Below, piece by piece: positions 1 to 11,900 of a stretch of 64,000 nt of DNA. Each line of letters begins with the position of its first letter. Position 1 is the first letter of the stretch. The stretch covers positions 44,266,333-44,330,332 of the forward strand of contig NC_092686.1 in NCBI RefSeq assembly GCF_964275005.1. Reading direction: 5' to 3'. Below the pieces are notes generated by a model, which was not told where the DNA came from, searched no databases, and saw only the letters and a list, made by a program, of their open reading frames with translations. A program made the position numbers and the translations under genes. The stretch is from Diadema setosum (lineage: Eukaryota; Echinodermata; Echinoidea; Diadematoida; Diadematidae).

Positions 1-107
1 AACTTTCATTAATATCTTCTGAACCTTCTTAACCTTCTGAAAGTTATAGCCAGCAGGGCAGCACACTGCATATCGCTGACTTTGGTGTTGAATACATGTG
101 CGTGGTT

Positions 108-565
108 TTACTGTAAGTGCCCCTTGAAGCTCTCTAACGATGCTAGTTTATTACCAGCCATGGGAGTCCTTTATACAAAAAATGAGTTCTTATATGTATC
201 TGTTCTTGCGAATGGTATTTGAATTTGCATGTCGTTTTTCCTCCTTGTTTTCCTTTCTGACAAATATGTGATGTACTTATTGGCTGATATCCCCACCATT
301 CCCTGCTGTATCTTGAATAACACGGTCAATCTGTTCCTTTCTGTTTCCAGTGTTTCCCATTTCAACTCTGCTAACATCTGTGTGACACTGCTACTCTTGC
401 TGTAGTTTCCTAAGCAGAAACATGCTGCTTTCCTTTGTATCCTTTCCATTAACTTCTCTATCTGGCCTATCTTGTGTGGGTCCCAGGCGCAAGATGCGTA
501 CTCCAGTATGGGTCTTACTAGTATCTTCTTCTGGTATTGCTGCATTCTCTCAAGCCTTGTATTAA
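108..565 (-). mobile_element. 3' end of a non-LTR retrotransposon (LINE) ORF2
   Basis: Read on the minus strand this encodes the region after the reverse-transcriptase catalytic core of a CR1/Jockey-like LINE. An open stretch of about 124 codons contains LVRPILEYASCAWDPH, then RIQRKAACF and LKWETLETERNRL, the usual C-terminal landmarks of such ORF2 proteins. The reading frame breaks near 171. The natural ending (LESFKGHLQ followed by a stop at 108-110) is in another frame, so the copy has at least one frameshift. Nothing of the endonuclease or catalytic RT core is visible, so it is a 5'-truncated dead copy. The clade assignment is by pattern only. Confidence 0.85.
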
Positions 566-1687
566 TACTATCATATGAAGGTGGACCTGTCCTTCCCTAT
601 ATTATCGACCTATAACTTTTACACTCATTTAGACTGCTAGAAGAGCAATGTTACTTTGAGTACACTATCACATTTAGTAAACTTCTGCACTGCTCAGCAT
701 TTCAAGGTATTTAATTCTACCAAATAGATAATTAAACATTGGTTTTTCTCAGTAACAATTAGGAAAATCATGAAATGTAAAGTTAAACTGGATGAAAATG
801 CCCTCTTTCTCATTTCTACACAAATCCCCATTGCTATGATCAGTCACCTCTTTCACTCTGAAGCTATGACCTTGGGCCTGATAAGTTTTTACACTTTTCC
901 AAGGTTTTCACTGAACCTTTTAACTTAAAAAGGGCTATTTCTACTAGGGCCAAATAATAAAATCCACTAACCACTAGCACTAGGCTCTATTAGTAATTGA
1001 CCTGGCATTTCAACCGTTACGGGATTAAAACCGGCCAAGCATTACTGATCATGCATGTTCCACATCAATATGATTAAAACAACAACTGACTACAGTCTAG
1101 CCCTACAGAAAAAGTCCTGCACAAAATGTACCAGGTAAGCTTTTTATTCACTGTCCTTTTCAATTCTTTTCCCCCTTCTATTTCAGGAAGATATTTGAGC
1201 TCTCCCACTTCTCTTATAGTCTTATTCAACAGCTGCTCAGTCAGATTAAAACACGCCAACCGTAACAAGATTTTTTTTTTTTTAAAGTCAAACACAAAGG
1301 CATAGATGTTCGATGTCACACCACTCACACACAAGTTTTAAATGAGGCAAGTTTTGTTGCCCTGCCTCAATCTTACTAATGCTATTGAAGAATCCAATTA
1401 AGTACCGTTATCAATCAGTAGAACATAGCCAGAGCTTGCGGCTTTAGAAACTGAAGTATAAACGGAAACAGCTACTAAAGCACACAATAATAAGAGGCCT
1501 AGGGGCCTACCCAATTCGTCAAATTGTGTGAGATTATGGACAAGGGTCATACATAGCAATATTTTACACATAGGGGATTGACGACTCCGATATATCTCTT
1601 GCTTTCCCCGGGACTCGTGGGAGATCTGGAGACTAGCTAAGCAACCTGTAGCTGGAGGTGGGGGAAATGGAAAATAAAAACTGTTAC
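566..1687. other. AT-rich stretch with no assignable gene
   Basis: No recognisable gene. A minus-strand open stretch at 1074-1334 (86 codons) reads like protein in its middle (EQLLNKTIREVGELKYLPEI), but I see no family match or convincing splice pair. It could be an unidentified exon of a gene leaving the window to the left, or chance. Confidence 0.4.
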
Positions 1688-2160
1688 CTACAAACTTTCA
1701 TTGCATTTCATTGTTAATGCTAAACTACTGACATTATACAGACAAAGATCACCGTGTATTAAGAATAACTCACAATTTTTTTGTGCAAACAGACGGTTTG
1801 TCTGCGAGTTGCTTCCACGACCCACGTCGGAGAGGAGGAGAGGAGTTTCTCGTTTGTGTTTGTCGGTCCCGCGGCGGCGGCCCGTACGCAATTTTAAGCG
1901 ATCGATGGGATGGGCGGATGGACGAGTACAAGCTAGCAGAAATTCATTGATCTCAGCTCTCCGATATCTCACGCACGCGACTAAAGCGCGCGCCCGGCCA
2001 GTGTACGTGGAAAAAGCTGATGTGGGATATAATTGTGTCCTGAGAAATTTTTCCCCTACTCGAGAAGCTCTTGTTGGTTGTGTACACTCTGTACTGATCA
2101 AGTTTCCCCACCGAACAGCCGACGATGGGGGGAGCTATGCCACTACCGCCAGAGCGGGTT
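1688..2160 (-). promoter_or_regulatory. CpG-rich segment, possible promoter and first exon
   Basis: From about 1800 to 2110 the DNA turns GC- and CpG-rich (CGGCGGCGG, GCGCGCGCC, CGATCGATGGG) inside AT-rich surroundings. Long open stretches exist on both strands here, as expected where stops are rare by composition. On the minus strand a donor-like GTAACA follows position 1688, so this could be the noncoding first exon of a gene transcribed leftward out of the window. This is inference from composition and one splice-like site. Confidence 0.3.
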
Positions 2161-2174
2161 AGATAACAACCCGG

Positions 2175-2330
2175 GGGGTGTTTCATCAACGTTTGTCGGC
2201 GCTGACAACTTGAATCACCATAGTAACAGTCGGTGACCAGAGCATCTCAGCCAATCAAAACCAAGGATTTTGCTGAAATTGGTCAGCGCCGACAGTTGTC
2301 GGCACTGACAAGCGTTGATGAAACACCCTC
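2175..2330. mobile_element. MITE with GGGTGTTTCATCAACG terminal inverted repeats
   Basis: The two ends are inverted copies: GGGTGTTTCATCAACG at the left and its complement ending at 2330 at the right. The similarity continues inward through TTGTCGGCGCTGACAAC-type sequence. It is about 155 bp long and has no coding capacity. The superfamily is not determined. Confidence 0.8.
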
Positions 2331-2774
2331 TGACTACCGCTACATCACAACACATCCAAAGAGTTTACCCATATTGAAAGATATTTTCCTGCCTGGTAAT
2401 CTATTGTAAAGTGTTTTCGTTCAGTGGTGTGTCGGATAACATAATATTTTTGCAAGAAAAATTTAGTACAGCAGACACTGAGGACAGTGAACTTTGAACT
2501 TTGAACTTCATTGTAAAACGCACCTTTTGGCCCCACAACTGGACATTAAAGGTTTAACATTGTATGAAATAGTGAGTAGGTCACAAACTTTTGTAGTCAG
2601 GGGAGTAGGGGAGTTAATGTTAATTCAAGGTGTTACTTTTTTGAAGGAAAAAATTTTAATTGATGAAAGGGGAAGATATGTTATAATGAAAGATAGATGC
2701 CAAGGTGTAAAGATTATACACTGTACTAAAAAGTGTGAATAATGGGATGATGAAAATACTATACAATGCCATTT
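2331..2774. other. AT-rich sequence, nothing recognised
   Basis: Short overlapping open stretches on both strands, without recognisable protein features. There is a small tandem AACTTTGAACTTTGAACTT near 2490. Confidence 0.4.
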
Positions 2775-2933
2775 CAGTGGCAGATCCAAAGGGGGAGCAC
2801 CGGGCACGCACTCCCTCTTAATTTTTGGTTAAAACAAAAGAAATAAGAAGAAAAAATGGGGGGGGGGGGGCTCTTGTGCCCCCCTTCTTTGTAAAGGCGC
2901 CTCCCCTGTACGGAATTCCTGAATCCGCCCCTG
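2775..2933. mobile_element. CAGGGGCGGATCC-type MITE, copy 1
   Basis: Begins CAGTGGCAGATCC and ends GAATCCGCCCCTG, inverted copies of each other. CATTT flanks both sides and may be a short target duplication. The interior holds a G-run and the segment GTAAAGGCGCCTCCCC. The same interior occurs at 46133-46300 and, inverted, at 60215-60379. Confidence 0.85.
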
Positions 2934-3299
2934 CATTTTTGCTTTATTTGGATAGAATATTATCTTCAGCGTTGATGATTATAATATGATTTGGATTATG
3001 TGGGTTAATGTACATATTTTTTTTTAAGTAAATGAAAACATTTATTGAAAAATTTCCTTGGTAAGTTTGATTTAACTGATGTTTGGCCTAAGCGTCATTT
3101 GAAAGAATTTATATTTGGTCAGAAGCAGTTTGATAACTAATGTTATTACTCTGAACTAATGTTCAGAGTAGATTAGATTAGATTTTTCGATTTCTTCAAA
3201 TCCTCTATTATACCTGATCATGATGAAGTTAGATTAGAGTTTAGTAATTATAATTTAGTTTTGATTTGGTTTGATTTGGTTTGAATAAACTGAACTGAA

Positions 3300-5760
3300 C
3301 TAATATGATAGATAGTTTTAATTACAGGAATTGGACATTTAACAGTAATTTATGTAATTATAAAGATTCTGTAAATCTGGTTTAAAAGAATTTGGAAATA
3401 GAAAAAAAAAATGGCGGGGTCAAGTAAGTAATCAAATGAAATTTGGGGAATTTATGAAGATGAAATTACAAAAATACATAATGCAGTTTCCTGTGGAAAA
3501 AAAAAACCCAACTAAAGTAAGAAGAATCAATATTAGAAAATTGGAAAATGAGATTTAAGATTTTAAATAGTATATCAATTGATGATCAATTTTCATATCA
3601 ACATTCAGGATGAAATCGATTAAAAAAATCGGAATTGGTTACTATTCACAAGGTTTAAAGGTGCATTCAAGAAAAGAATGGTCTGAAAAAGGAGAAAAAT
3701 CCTGATTTTTAGTTCTTTTTAACAGTTATTGCACTTGAATAAAAGGAAATGTGCATGTGATTTATGAGATTGAGATGTACTTGTAGGTTTTCAATTATTG
3801 TTTTCTTTGTACAAATTTACATGCATTATTTTTGTCACTGAAGAAAGTATGAGATTTTTTTATATTTATATGAAAGTATGAGATTTTTTGTTCATATATT
3901 ATTCTATTGTGAAAAACTAAATAGATTTGAACTGAATTGAACTTGTTCGTGATGGCAAAGAGATTCAGAAGATTATGAGGAAGTACATTGTATTATGAAA
4001 TTGTACATGGATGTAGAGATGGAAAAATTATATGGGATATTGAAGATAATTATGATTTTTAATGAATTACCCAGATTAAGTGAAGAAGATAAAGAATTTT
4101 GGAAAAGGCAAGTTTCATTAGAAGAATGTTATCCAATTCACAGGGATAAGGAAATTATTACATTTATTGAGAAAGATATGGAAAGGATCTTTTTATATAT
4201 CACAAGTTATATATAGGCCAACAACTTTATAAAATATCATCAAAAAAGTAGTTGAAAGGGCAAGGGAGGTGTTAGGGAATGTTATTCATTATGATTAGGT
4301 GAGCAATGTTAAAGACAGAAAAATATTGGTGAAGTATTGCGATTTATAAATGATACCTGCATAGTTTTTTTTTTCAGTATTTGCATTAGTCTGAAGGTTT
4401 TTTTTTTATTGCAGTGGAGTTTGAAAAAGCATGCATTTTATTTCACATATCTTTCTCTTTTTTTTTATTCCAATCATCAGAATTATTTGAATTTGGTAAA
4501 GACTTATGTTGGTGTTCTATAAGAATGTTAGTAGTGCAGTAAATGTGATGTGATGAATGAGAAATATTTAACGGTATATTTTGAGGGTAAAAGAGGAGTA
4601 TAAGACAAGATATAACCCATTGTCGCTGTATTTATTTATGTCAACCATAATTGTTGTCATATTACATTAGGAAGGATATATGAGAGAATATAGAAATTGG
4701 GAGTAGCGGAATAGAATACTGGGACAGGAATACTGGGATACTGAGGGAGGAAAATGGTAGGCCAGGTTTGCCTCTGCTCGGACATAAGAATTTTAGGGGA
4801 TTGTTTTCACGAAATTTTGAGATAAGATAATGATTTGACTTATATGGAAATTCTGAGTAAAATTAGAAGATTAATGGCTGTTGGAGGCAACGAGACTCTA
4901 CAATGTTTGGAAAATCAAATGGTGGAAACTGTTTTCAAAGTTGAATTGTGTTTCGTCTTTTATGATATTTTTCATAGTATTTTACCGAGGAAAACAGCTT
5001 TTAGTTTCATTTGAGGAGGGAAGACAGTGAATAAAACGGCAAATATTATATAATATAAAGATTGTGTTGGGGAAATGAAAGTACTAAATTTTGAAGTGTT
5101 TATTAGACTCGGAGGATAATGTGGATAAAACAGTTCTTTATCGAGAAAAATATTGAGGTCGGAAGGTAACTTTTGATTACTTTTTAAGGTTCTTTGGTGG
5201 TCAATTTATATTTATATCCTAATTACGATGTTTAAAAAATGGACATGAAAGGTATAGGGCCTATTGATGTTTTATATAGAAATGCTTCAAGTATGGGAAG
5301 AATTAGTGCAGATATTTTGTTGATAATAAGATGAACCCAGTTATTTTCAATATTAGGGGTATTTGTATTTAAAGTAAAATGATTTTTTTTTTTTTTTTGG
5401 TATTTAATTATTTCAGAGAATTATATTTCAAATCTCTCTTTTTTTTTTGATAGGCCGTCAGTTAAAATCATTTTTATATCTTTATGATATGGGTTTTACT
5501 ACTGAAAATCAAAAATGGTTAAAGATGAGAAAAAAAAAGTTACTACGCAGGACTGGATACAAAGTGATTTTATGGCTCTGGATATTAGACGAAGAAATGA
5601 TGATATTTGGACGATTACAGAAATTGTGCGAGTTGAAGTCTAGATAATTATAAAACATGATTAGGCCTACTTCATTCAACAATTTCAAGAGGAATATAAA
5701 TTGTGCATATTACAGACAAATAATCGTCATTATGATTTCAGAACACAGGTGGAACTGAAA
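3300..5760 (+). mobile_element. Decayed L1/Tx1-type LINE reverse transcriptase
   Basis: No long frame survives, but ordered reverse-transcriptase landmarks can be read across frames. Near 3675-3703 is a SRKEWSEKGEKS-like pre-RT motif. At 3953-4130 come DGKEIQK and LSEEDKEFWKRQVSLEECY. At 4215-4300 there is RPTTL, then KKVVERAREVLGNVIHYD. At 4420-4510 a VEFEKA-like motif is followed by ELFEFGKD. At 4563-4660 come YLTVYFEGKRGV and NPLSLYLF (family: RQGDPLSPYLF). This order matches L1/Tx1-like ORF2. Many stops and frameshifts mark it as old. It ends close to the PRPF18 promoter. The exact 5' limit is uncertain. Confidence 0.75.
3705..3945 (+). mobile_element. Insertion splitting the LINE relic
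   Basis: About 240 bp of AT-rich sequence separates the GEKS motif of the LINE from its continuation (VRDGKEIQK). It contains two copies of AAAGTATGAGATTTTTT and ends TTGAACTGAATTGAAC. A similar TGAACTGAACTAA tail occurs at 3290-3302. It is read as a younger short retroelement inserted in the LINE; the class is unproven. Confidence 0.45.
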
Positions 5761-5945
5761 TAAATACACCCCCCCCCCCCCCCCTCCCCAAACACGAACA
5801 CACACCCGCATCCGCACATACGTATAGTGAGTAGGATCTTTGGCGACACACACAACACAAGTTACACAAAATTACTCATCAGCTAGCTGGCATTATAACG
5901 TTAGGCCTAGGCTACATCGACTAAAAAGCTTTTGTTAGGGTCAAG
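5761..5945 (+). promoter_or_regulatory. PRPF18 promoter and 5' UTR region
   Basis: The 185 bases before the PRPF18 start hold a run of 18 C residues (5768-5785), a CA-rich patch and CpG-containing GCATCCGCACATACG. No TATA box is evident. The start codon context is TCAAGATGG, a good Kozak match. The transcription start cannot be placed from sequence alone. Confidence 0.5.
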
Positions 5946-8900
5946 ATGGATTTCCTCAAGGCAGAGATAGCGAGGAAGAAGAAGCAATTGGAGCAGACAA
6001 ATCTTGTTGGCGGCGTAAGTACCTAGTATTCTTAGTGGAACCACAATAGAAACTCAGTTTTCGAACCTGTTTTTGTGTATAATCCCAGTGTTATGGCGGA
6101 AGTGCGATGCTGTTTCGTAGTCCCTAACGTGTCTTTTCGTGTAAGCGGAAAACAATGCCCTTTGCAAAGCTTTTAAGTGAAGTGTCGTTAGTACTATTAA
6201 ACTAGTTAGGTCCATTGCATTGAATGAAAATGTGTGAGCACGTTTCATAGGCTTTCGTAGTTGAATGCTGTGATGTTGTATCCTTATGAACTTGTAAACT
6301 TGCATTGTATACAGTAGGCGCGGGCGGCGGCTAATTATCAGGTTTGTTTGCATGCAACAGCAACATTCAGTGTCCATCACTGTTGTGTTAAGACACAGGT
6401 CACTGGCATCAGCGATCAGACTAGACTCTAGCTAGTCTACTGTAATAATGGCATTTGTCATTGACATTCAGCCGACATTGATACATATTAGTTACAAACG
6501 ATCAACAACACGACCATCAATGCAATGCCGCATCATCGTGATCATCAGTGATCATGACATTAATCATCTTGAACCTTGAATGGATAATCACTGCATCAGC
6601 TCATAGAAAGCTAAACTGGGATGAACTGTGCTATGACGACATTGGCCAACGGTGTGTTTAAATGAAAGTGTTATAATTTAACTATTTACAATAAAGATAT
6701 TAAAATAGCATGTGTGAGTGTAAAAAGTTAAAGCAAGTTACCCACTTTTCGACCGCCTAAATTGCGGAAGCAAAATAGCATGCATGATTCGAACGCCTGC
6801 GCTGCAATCATCGTTTGAACACCTGTGCTCTTTGTTCGACCCCATATGTCCGTGCTTCGACATTCCCAATGTACTTACCGCGCCGTGCGCTCGCCCTGCC
6901 TATGAATGGATTAGCGCGCGTGCCACGCGCGTGCGAAACTGTATACATCGCACTATGAGCGTGCGGTACTCCATGTACTCCACGCTGTGCGAGAGATTCA
7001 ACGCATACATAACATGTTGCGATCGAACCATGGCGATACTGCAAATTCTGACACGGGTGGCATGCAAAATGTAAATATCGCATAAACGCTCAAGTTATCT
7101 CAGAAACTGCTGCCATTGTGGCTGTAGGTGTACATGCTGTACAGATTCAGTGCAGATAAATGGACTAGTAACTTTGAAACTTGGAATGAAACGAGTCTAT
7201 AATGTGTTGCTATGCAACTTTACTTACCCGTTGAACTGCTTATGCCAGCTGACCCAGGAGGGTCGCGACAATGATTTCGGGGGTCCGGCGACGTGGCCCA
7301 ACATTGTGCTCTTCGGAACACGTGTGGAGGTAGTTGCATGGTTTGAATTTCGCACTTGATTTGCGCCATTTTTTATTCATGAATTCGGGGAGTTTTTATT
7401 CGTAAGAGTGGTCTTTTCATGGAAACGATCGAATCAAGGGTGACTTGCTTCAGATAAAAATCAGGCTGTCAGGCTTACAGCATTTTGGACCCTACAGCAG
7501 GAGGTTGCATCCTTGTGATGATTGGTAGGGCAGCCTTCTGGAAGGTATCAACAGTACAAAGTTTGTAGGTGCAGTGACAGCATTGCTTGGAAGGTGGTTC
7601 CAGATAAATACAGTACGTGGATAGAAGGAATATTTGTATGGGTCAAGTGAAGCTTCTGGTATCATGTATTTGAGCTTGTGGTCATGTCTGTTGATATAAG
7701 GGGCTGGAGAGATGGAGGGCAGAAGTGAGATGTTGACAAGGTTGTAGTGGACTTTGTAGAACATGGTGCATTGTGCAGCAAGGCGTCGTGTGTGTGTGCA
7801 GTGTGTCCCATCCCAGTTTGGTTACAAGAGGTGTAGAGGAAGTACCCCATCTGTAATCATGGTGAACGAAGCAAGCAGCTGCTTTTTGGACTCCTTCAGG
7901 GCCTTGTACTGTGTTGGTGTAGTATGGATTCCATGCCTCTGATCCATATACTCTAGCTGTGGATGAACAAGCATTTGATATGCCCTGTTTTTGACAACTT
8001 TGGAGCCTGGGGATAATGTTTGTCGAAGGAGACCAAGAGTTCTGTTTGCTTTTTGACGAATGGCCTGGCAGTGTGTAGTCCAGCAAAGATCTTTTGAGAC
8101 AGTGACCCCCAAGTACTTGGTATTCTTGGACTCTGAGTATGATCTCCTCAAGGAGCTTGTATTCGCAGAGCGAAGGTTTCTGTTTTCTGGTAATAGATAA
8201 AAGTCATAAGGGCTAGACTATGCCCATAGAATAACATGAAGACAAGAAGAAAATAATAAATTTTTACCTTGTTAAATGCTGGCAATTGATCTAGCTCCAT
8301 ATCTAGATAGATCTAGATCTAGTTTGTAGTACTGAAGCAGAAGTGCGACACTGAATTTAAAGTAGCTAATTTTGATACAAACACTCAAACTGTAGGTAGA
8401 GGCGTCTACTCTAGATAATCTAGATGAAGTTAACAATTACATGTCTCCATACGTGATTGGGTGAGTTAGAGCTAGGTAGATATCAGCCTTGCTTTATATT
8501 CAATGCCAACGGATCGCGTGCTTGTATTTTCGCGCTAGTTTCTTGTTGCGCGAAATGCACGAAAATTTCAACACCACAAAAATTTCCTCTTTTACAGTAG
8601 TGCACAAAACAGCTTCCCTCCTTTTATTGTTATGCCCCAATGTTTCAAATATCCCTACCCCCCCCCCATTGATCAGACTCATCTTCTCTTTAAACCCACT
8701 TTATTTAATTTTCTTTTGCCTTCTGCTCTTCTAGCAGAATTAAACATGCCTGAAATTAATTTTCAAATGAATGTGTAAAGGAACACATTACCCTTGGCCT
8801 TGGTGTAACTGTAAACAGCTAAGTTGAAAAGAATCACAGATTGGCCTGGACTATTGAAAAGTAGCATGTGCTCTTCTACATACATGTAATATGCTGTACA

Positions 8901-11900
8901 GTAGAACCTCGTTTATGATTATTATACAAATAATTCAAGGAGGTCAGATTTAGCGAGATACCTGATCTAACGAGGTAAGTTTGCCCACCCCATCCCTTTA
9001 ATATTCTTTTGTTTTTAGCCCTGATATACAGTAGCAAGGAAATTTCTGTTGTCCCAAGCAGCTCATTATAATGAGATTCCTCTTTACCAGAGAATTTTTC
9101 TCTACATTACATCTAGATCCATGATCCCATAATTTACTTTGTACTCCCTACATAGATAATGACTTTTTGATGATAAACAATCTGCTGTAGCATGTCTGTA
9201 TTATGTGTCCCATTTTGCTGCATGATGCTCCATGTGTTGATATTTGTAACAGATTCGATCAGAATTGAAAATTGACCTTTTGAATTCTTTTATTGTATGA
9301 CTTACAGCAGGATACCATATTTTCCCATCTTTGTCCTGATTGCAGGATACAGGTAAAAAGACCTTTAAGAGGGGTGATCTCATGGCCAAGCAGGAAGAAG
9401 AGTACTGGAAGAAACATAAAGTAGGTGGAAATGCAGAAAAACAAGAATATTATATGTCTGTATGCTCTCTTTGTTTGACACTACAGCATGGACATCACAT
9501 GATTATCCAGCTCCATGAGTTTAGTGATTTTTTTTTTTTAATCATAGAGTTATCAAGTGTATATTTAGTACAGTGTGGGAAGGGTGGTCCTATTTTTTTT
9601 TTCCTACAAACATTGTGCAGTCCTTTTTCAATTCGAATCACATTGATCTAAATCCAGAAGAATGAGTAGAAAATTTCTATATTAATACAAATTCCTGCAT
9701 GTATATATGTATATTGTAGATATATCTATCATGTTTTTCTATCTTCTTTATTATTGTTGTCATAATTTTAGCCAACATAAAGTTCATACCAATCATTAGA
9801 TAATGTTCTTATCAGTATCTCAAACTGTGTATTGATATGTTTGGGGGTCATATATTTTTTTTTTCTTTTCTTTTCTGCCCAGTCACATACAGTTGTTATG
9901 AGTGGATTGTGTGAAGGCATCACAATAATTTTTAAAAGAGTATTTTGCCTACTTATGTAAAGAATCAAATCAATTTGGAACAATCCATTAGAGTTACTGA
10001 CTTGTTATGTTGTGAGTTCAAATATTGCTGTTACAAACTGTACTTTGTTATTGTTGTTACATGTCAAGGGCCTTGAAGGAGGGGAGGGGGGGGGGGGGCT
10101 GGGGGACTGCCCCCCCTTCCCTAACAAAAAAGTCCTGTGGTACTCCCTGTGGTACTTGTCGGTACCACACAATGTACCACACACTTGTAATGTTACCACA
10201 GGAACTGTGTGGTACTGTACCACAGGCTTGTAGGGTACTCCCTGTAGTACTTGTCAGTACCACACAATGTACCACATAAATAAATGTTACCACAGGAACT
10301 GTGTGGTACTGTTTTACAGGCTCATGTGGTACTCCCTGTGGTACTGGTTGGTACTGCACAATGTACCACACAAATATATGTTAACACAGGAACTGTGTGG
10401 TACTGTGTCACAGGATCGTGTGGTACTCTGGGATGTACCACAGGGCAGTACCACAGGACATTACCACAGGAAAGTTCCACAGGACAGTACCACAAGACAG
10501 TATACACACAAATTGTCCTGTGGTATTTTGGGATGTATACCACACAACAGTACCACAGGACAGTACCACATGAATTGTCCTGTGGTATTTTGGGACATAC
10601 CACAGGAGAGTACAACAGGAAAGTACCACAGGATAGTACCACAGGACAGTAGCACACGACTTGTTCTGTGGTATTTTAGGACGTACCACAGGACAGTACC
10701 ACAGGGCAGTTCCACAGGACAGTACCACAGGAAAGTACCACAGGATAGTACCACAGGACAGTACCACAGGAATTGTCCTGTGGTATTTTGGGACGTACCA
10801 CAGGACAGTACCACAGGATGGTACCACAGGACAGTACCTCACGACTTGTCCTGTGGTATTTTGGGACGTACCACAGGACAGTACCACAGGGCAGTACCAC
10901 AGGAAAGTACCACAGGATAATGCCACAGGACAGTACCACACGACTTGTCCTGTGGTATTTTGGGACGTACCACAGGGCAGTACCACAGGACAGTACCACA
11001 GGAAAGTACCACAGGATAGTACCACAGGACAGTACCACACGACTCGTCCTGTGGTATTTTGGGACGCACCACAGGACAGTACCACAGGGCAGTACCACAG
11101 GAAAGTACCACAGGACAGTACCACACGACTTGTCCTGTGGTATTTTGGGACATACCACAGGACAGTACCACAGGAATTGTCCTGTGGTATTTTAGGACAT
11201 ACCACAGGACAGTACCACAGGACAGTACCACAGGATATTACCACAGGACAGTACCTCACGACTTGTCCTGTGGTATTTTGGGACGTACCACAGGACAGTA
11301 CCACAGGGCAGTACCACATGACAATACCACAGGGCAGTACCACAGGACAGTACCACAGGACAGTACCACAGGAAAGTACCACAGGATAGTACCACAGGAC
11401 AGTACCACACGACTTGTTATGTGGTATTTTGGGACGTACCACAGGGCAGTACCACAGGACAGTACCACAGGATAGTACCACAGTACAGTACCACACGACT
11501 TGTCCTGTGGTATTTTGGGACGTAACACAGGACAGTACCACGCGACTTGTCCTGTGGTATTTTGGGACGTACCACAGGACAGTACCACAGGGCAGTACCA
11601 CAGGGCAGAACCACAGGACAATACCACAGGAAAGTACCACAGGATAGTACTACAGGACAGTACCACATGACTTGTCCTGTGGTATTTTGGGACGTACCAC
11701 AGGACAGTACCACACGAATTGTCCTGTGGAATTTTGGGACGTACCACAGGACAGTACGACAGGAATTCCTGTGGTAATTTTCGATGTATACCACAGGAGA
11801 GTACCACAGGAATTGTCCAAAATCCCACAGGAAAATCATAATATGGTGCTATTCCAGACAGAAGTACCACACAGCAAATTAAATTCGTAAGTACCACAGA

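Noticed and set aside
1701-2162. 153-codon plus-strand frame
   Set aside because: Opposite-strand and other-frame openings of similar length occupy the same CpG-rich DNA. No family features, so not called as a protein.
10408-11640. 410-codon minus-strand open frame in the 13-bp array
   Set aside because: It is a product of the repeat period. Similar frames exist in other phases and on the opposite strand, and the region is an intron of PRPF18.
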